From contig JBLIOL010000236.1 in NCBI GenBank assembly GCA_047639615.1, positions 1 to 8,837 of the forward strand: a DNA stretch of 8,837 nt, read 5' to 3'. The notes below the pieces were generated by a model, which saw only the letters and a list, made by a program, of their open reading frames with translations, was not told where the DNA came from and ran no database searches. This document shows, in pieces, positions 6,134-8,837 of this stretch; within the stretch, counting starts at the first letter, position 1; each line of letters starts with the position of its first letter. The position numbers were made by a program, and so were the translations under genes. Source of the stretch: CAYWNK01 sp047639615. GTDB lineage: Bacteria > Planctomycetota > UBA1135 > GCA-002686595.

Positions 6134-6970
6134 ATGATTGGTACCCAGCGCCGTCCCTATACCGTTTCGTTCTTCGGCATCGAAGCCTTGGCGCCTAGCC
6201 ACCTCGGTCCGGCGGACCTGCGGGCTTGGCTCATGGCACCTATCGCGGGCGAACCGCTCTACCGTCGGCTACTTGAACCCTTGGTCGGCGTGAATGTAGC
6301 TAGAATCCGTACCACTACTGGGGGGGTCGGTCGCGCTCTTGCCGCATTGGTGGAAGAGCGGCCTGTCTTCGGGCTTGGGGACGCGTTCGGGGCGGACATG
6401 AAGCAAGCAACGGGTGAGCTCTTGCTGCCGGGTAGCGGGCTGATTAGCCTGGATGTTTCCGCGTTGATCGCTCGGGCCGAAGCGGAGAGATTGCCATACG
6501 TTGTCAGGGCGAAGCGGACGCTTCATCGCTCTCGTGGGAACTCTATCTTTGTCCGGCCTGCGAATTGCCAACGCGGCGCGTTCACCTCGGCCCCCGCGCA
6601 GTTGGAGGAGAGCTTCAAGTTTAGCCCCACAGGCTCCGTCAAAACGCTGCTCGCTTCCTCCAAGTCCGCGTTGATGCGGCGCCTTCCCGGCCTTGAGCCG
6701 GCGGGCGTGTGGCGCCGAGGAGTCCTGCTGGGGGCGCGCGCGACCGTCAAAGCGACCGTACCAGAGGCGGCACGGGCGGCGGTCGGCGCAGGAAGTCGTG
6801 TGGAAATGAATGTACTTCTGGGCGAAGGCGCGATCGTGGGAGAGGGCTGTCTCGTGGGGGAGGGCGCCCATGTCGAGGACTCTATACTTCTGGATGGCGC
6901 GTGGGTTCGAAGTGGAGAAATGCTTTGCGGCGCTGTGCGGTCCGCCTCGGGCCTTACTCTGTACCGCTAG
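6134..6970 (+). CDS. Left-handed beta-helix protein with degenerate sugar-nucleotidyltransferase-like N-terminus
   Basis: A 278-residue protein of uncertain function. The C-terminal part (about 195-268) shows hexapeptide-type repeats such as VLLGEGAIVGEGCLVGEGAHVEDSI, the coil pattern of a left-handed beta-helix seen in GlmU, ManC-like and other NDP-sugar enzymes and in acyltransferases. The N-terminal part recalls the order of a nucleotidyltransferase: PIAGEPLYRRLLEPL (36-50) like the 'GKPLI-hhL' helix, then GELLLPGSGLISLDVSALI (94-112) like the strand with the metal-binding Gly-Asp. The nucleotide-binding GxGTRhxPhT loop is absent and Gly-Asp reads Gly-Ser-Gly, so catalysis is doubtful. ATG 6134 lies one base after the transferase stop with GTGGGG at 6119-6124; GTG 6119 is a less likely start. 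Coupling to the transferase suggests a linked role, either substrate supply or modification (as with PglC/PglD neighbours) or regulation. An acyltransferase role is another possibility. Confidence 0.6.
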   Translation: MIGTQRRPYTVSFFGIEALAPSHLGPADLRAWLMAPIAGEPLYRRLLEPLVGVNVARIRTTTGGVGRALAALVEERPVFGLGDAFGADMKQATGELLLPGSGLISLDVSALIARAEAERLPYVVRAKRTLHRSRGNSIFVRPANCQRGAFTSAPAQLEESFKFSPTGSVKTLLASSKSALMRRLPGLEPAGVWRRGVLLGARATVKATVPEAARAAVGAGSRVEMNVLLGEGAIVGEGCLVGEGAHVEDSILLDGAWVRSGEMLCGAVRSASGLTLYR

Positions 6971-6999
6971 TGGTTGGACACAGACTTCCACGGTTGAGC

Positions 7000-8837
7000 A
7001 TGTCCTCGTTCGTCGTCCCTACGAAATCATTCCCTATGTGTCCTCTAGCTGACGAAATCACCCCGGACTGGCGAGATGCGCTCGCCGAACTGGCACTCGA
7101 TTGCATCATCACGATCGATCACGGAGGCAACATCGTCGAGTTCAATCCAGCGGCTGAGCAGACGTTCGGTCATCTTCGGGCCGACGTCCTAGGAACCTGT
7201 CTCGCGGACCTGATTATTCCGGATGAGCACCGTGGCGCCCACTCGGAGGGACTGCGCCACTTCCTGGCGACGGGGGAGGGCCCAGTCATCGGCAAGCGGA
7301 TCGAGTTGGAGGGAATCCGCGCAAATGGGGAGCGATTCCCTGTTGAGCTTGCGATCAATGCCGTGGGGCGCCATGACGCCAAGCCGCTCTTCACCGCCTA
7401 CCTGCGGGACATCAGTGAACGCACGCGCGCTTCCCAAGCCCTGGCTGAGAGTGAGGCGCGTCTTCGTCAAGTCACGGAGCACGTGGATAGCGCCCTCTGG
7501 CTCTCCGAGCGCGACAGCGGTGAGATCGTTCACGTTAGCCCAGCCTATGAACCCGTCTTTGGGGCCAGCATAGAGTCCTTGCGTAATGACCCCACGAGCT
7601 GGAATCGACAGGTGCATCCAGATGATCGTGAAGCACTCCTTCATGCTTGGCCGGCCAAAGTGGACGCAAGGAACTTGGATTTGGAGTTCCGCGTGAGGGA
7701 TGGGGCCGAAGAGCGCTGGGTGCACCTCCGTGTCTTTCCGGTGCGAGAGGGAGATGGAGGCGTCTCTCGCGTTGCCTGGCTCGGAACGGACATTACCCAG
7801 CGCAAGCAGTCTGAACGCGCGTACCTCAGGGCTGGCTTCATGGTCGACCGCGTGTCCGATGCCATCTACTGGATTGACTCGGAAGGGGGCTTTGAATACG
7901 TCAATGATGCTGCCTGTCGACAAAACCGAAGAACACGCAGCGAGCTTGTGGAGCGCACGATCTTTGACATCGACGTCAACATGACGCGGGATGTTTGGGA
8001 TCCCCTCTGGCAGGACTTGCGAGATAAGGAGGCGGTGACGATGGAGTCGGCGCACCAACGTGAAAACGGTTCGACCTACCCTGTTGAAATCAGCGCGAAC
8101 TTCATCGCGTTCGATGGTCGCGAGTTTAACTGCGCCATCGTCCGTGACATTTCCAAGCGAAGAAAGTCGGATGACGTGCTGCGATCGGCTCTCGAGAGCG
8201 CCAAGCAGGCAAACCAAGCGAAAGACGTATTCCTCGCCAACCTAAGCCATGAATTCCGAACGCCTTTGGCGGCCATGCTCGGCTATTCGGAGCTGATTGC
8301 CTCGAAAACTCGAGACGACCCCCAATTGGCGGAATGGATGCGAATTGTCAATTCCAACGGCGAATACTTAAACCGGATTCTGGGTGACATCCTGGATCTG
8401 TCTAGAATCGAATCTGGCCAGATCGCATTGGAGCCACGGCAGTTTCGGCTGGTTCAACTGCTGGCCCTCGTAGAGGCGACGTTCGAGCCGCGAGCAGAGA
8501 GCAAGGGGCTTAGCTTCACAATGACGATTGAGGGAGAGGTTCCCCTACTCATCACGAGCGACGCCGCGCGCTTGCGTCAAATCCTCACAAACCTCCTCTC
8601 GAATGCTACCAAGTACACGACTACTGGCGGGATTTGTCTCCGAGTCGCTGCGTCGAGAGCTAGTGAGGGCAAGCTTGCGCAAGTGACGTTTCAGATCGAA
8701 GACACTGGGGTCGGCATTCCCCCTGCGCGCCAAAAAGAAGTCTTCGAACGCTTCGTCAGGCTTGAGGAGGCGGAAGTTGCTGGTTCGCAAGGGGTCGGGC
8801 TCGGCCTAGCCATCGTTCAGCGAATAGTGGAGAGCAT
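7000..8837 (+). CDS. Triple-PAS cytosolic sensor histidine kinase (3' truncated)
   Basis: An open frame runs off the right edge, with 612 complete codons visible from ATG 7000. No membrane segment or signal peptide is seen, so it should be cytosolic. Three PAS domains are readable: PAS1 at about residues 31-140 (IITIDHGGNIVEFNPAAEQTFG, ending in YLRDISERTRA), PAS2 at about 155-270 (ending in GTDITQRKQSE) and PAS3 at about 281-390 (ending in IVRDISKRRK). The HisKA domain has the phosphorylated His417 in NLSHEFRTPLAAML. The ATPase domain shows the N box NLLSNATKYT (531-540), G1 DTGVGIP (568-574), F box FERF and G2 GVGLGLAIV (598-606). All expected catalytic residues are present. Whether a receiver domain follows is unknown. 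Starts at ATG 7000 or ATG 7036 are both possible; neither has a strong ribosome binding site. It may phosphorylate the sigma-54 regulator upstream; that link rests on position only. Confidence 0.92.
   Translation, partial: MSSFVVPTKSFPMCPLADEITPDWRDALAELALDCIITIDHGGNIVEFNPAAEQTFGHLRADVLGTCLADLIIPDEHRGAHSEGLRHFLATGEGPVIGKRIELEGIRANGERFPVELAINAVGRHDAKPLFTAYLRDISERTRASQALAESEARLRQVTEHVDSALWLSERDSGEIVHVSPAYEPVFGASIESLRNDPTSWNRQVHPDDREALLHAWPAKVDARNLDLEFRVRDGAEERWVHLRVFPVREGDGGVSRVAWLGTDITQRKQSERAYLRAGFMVDRVSDAIYWIDSEGGFEYVNDAACRQNRRTRSELVERTIFDIDVNMTRDVWDPLWQDLRDKEAVTMESAHQRENGSTYPVEISANFIAFDGREFNCAIVRDISKRRKSDDVLRSALESAKQANQAKDVFLANLSHEFRTPLAAMLGYSELIASKTRDDPQLAEWMRIVNSNGEYLNRILGDILDLSRIESGQIALEPRQFRLVQLLALVEATFEPRAESKGLSFTMTIEGEVPLLITSDAARLRQILTNLLSNATKYTTTGGICLRVAASRASEGKLAQVTFQIEDTGVGIPPARQKEVFERFVRLEEAEVAGSQGVGLGLAIVQRIVES

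Noticed and set aside
7189..8217. Long open frame (342 codons) on the minus strand opposite the kinase
   Set aside because: The plus strand encodes well-formed PAS and kinase motifs over the whole stretch; the antisense product shows no domain.

Overview
The window is a stretch of an exopolysaccharide or capsule locus of the Wzx/Wzy-dependent type, with all genes on the + strand. The base composition is GC-rich (roughly 60% by eye), TTG is used as at least one start codon, and genes are tightly packed with stop/start overlaps. A Wza-type outer-membrane export protein implies a diderm bacterium. The proteins look diverged from the well-studied enteric versions, which would suit an environmental lineage such as Planctomycetota, Myxococcota or a similar group. 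The phylum cannot be fixed from this sequence.

Layout. (1) 1-318: C-terminal end of a Wza-like polysaccharide export protein, cut by the left edge. (2) 318-2315: Wzc/Wzz-like polysaccharide co-polymerase with two membrane segments, a long periplasmic coiled coil and a C-terminal cytoplasmic domain that resembles a BY-kinase but has lost the ATP-binding and tyrosine-tail signatures. (3) 2316-3620: multispanning O-antigen polymerase/ligase (Wzy family). (4) 3761-5224: response regulator with receiver, sigma-54 AAA+ and Fis-type DNA-binding domains. (5) 5225-5388: regulatory gap with a consensus -24/-12 sigma-54 promoter and, upstream of it, a perfect 17-bp inverted repeat suited to be the activator's binding site. 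(6) 5389-6132: monotopic polyprenyl-phosphate sugar-1-phosphate transferase, the enzyme that starts the repeat unit. (7) 6134-6970: protein with a degenerate sugar-nucleotidyltransferase-like N-terminus and a left-handed beta-helix C-terminus, one base after the transferase stop. (8) 7000-8837: cytosolic sensor histidine kinase with three PAS domains, cut by the right edge.

How they would work together. The transferase loads the first sugar phosphate on the lipid carrier, the Wzy protein polymerises repeat units, the co-polymerase sets length and links to the Wza-type export channel. The kinase and the sigma-54 response regulator form a plausible signalling pair. The placement of the sigma-54 promoter directly after the regulator gene and directly before the initiating transferase suggests that chain initiation is the controlled step, while export and polymerisation genes are read from a promoter outside the window. 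No exosortase, flippase or glycosyltransferase other than the initiating enzyme is visible here, and there is no tRNA, rRNA, CRISPR array or insertion sequence.

The points most worth attention are the sigma-54 promoter/inverted-repeat module and the two apparent pseudo-enzymes (the co-polymerase's kinase-like domain and the nucleotidyltransferase-like protein).
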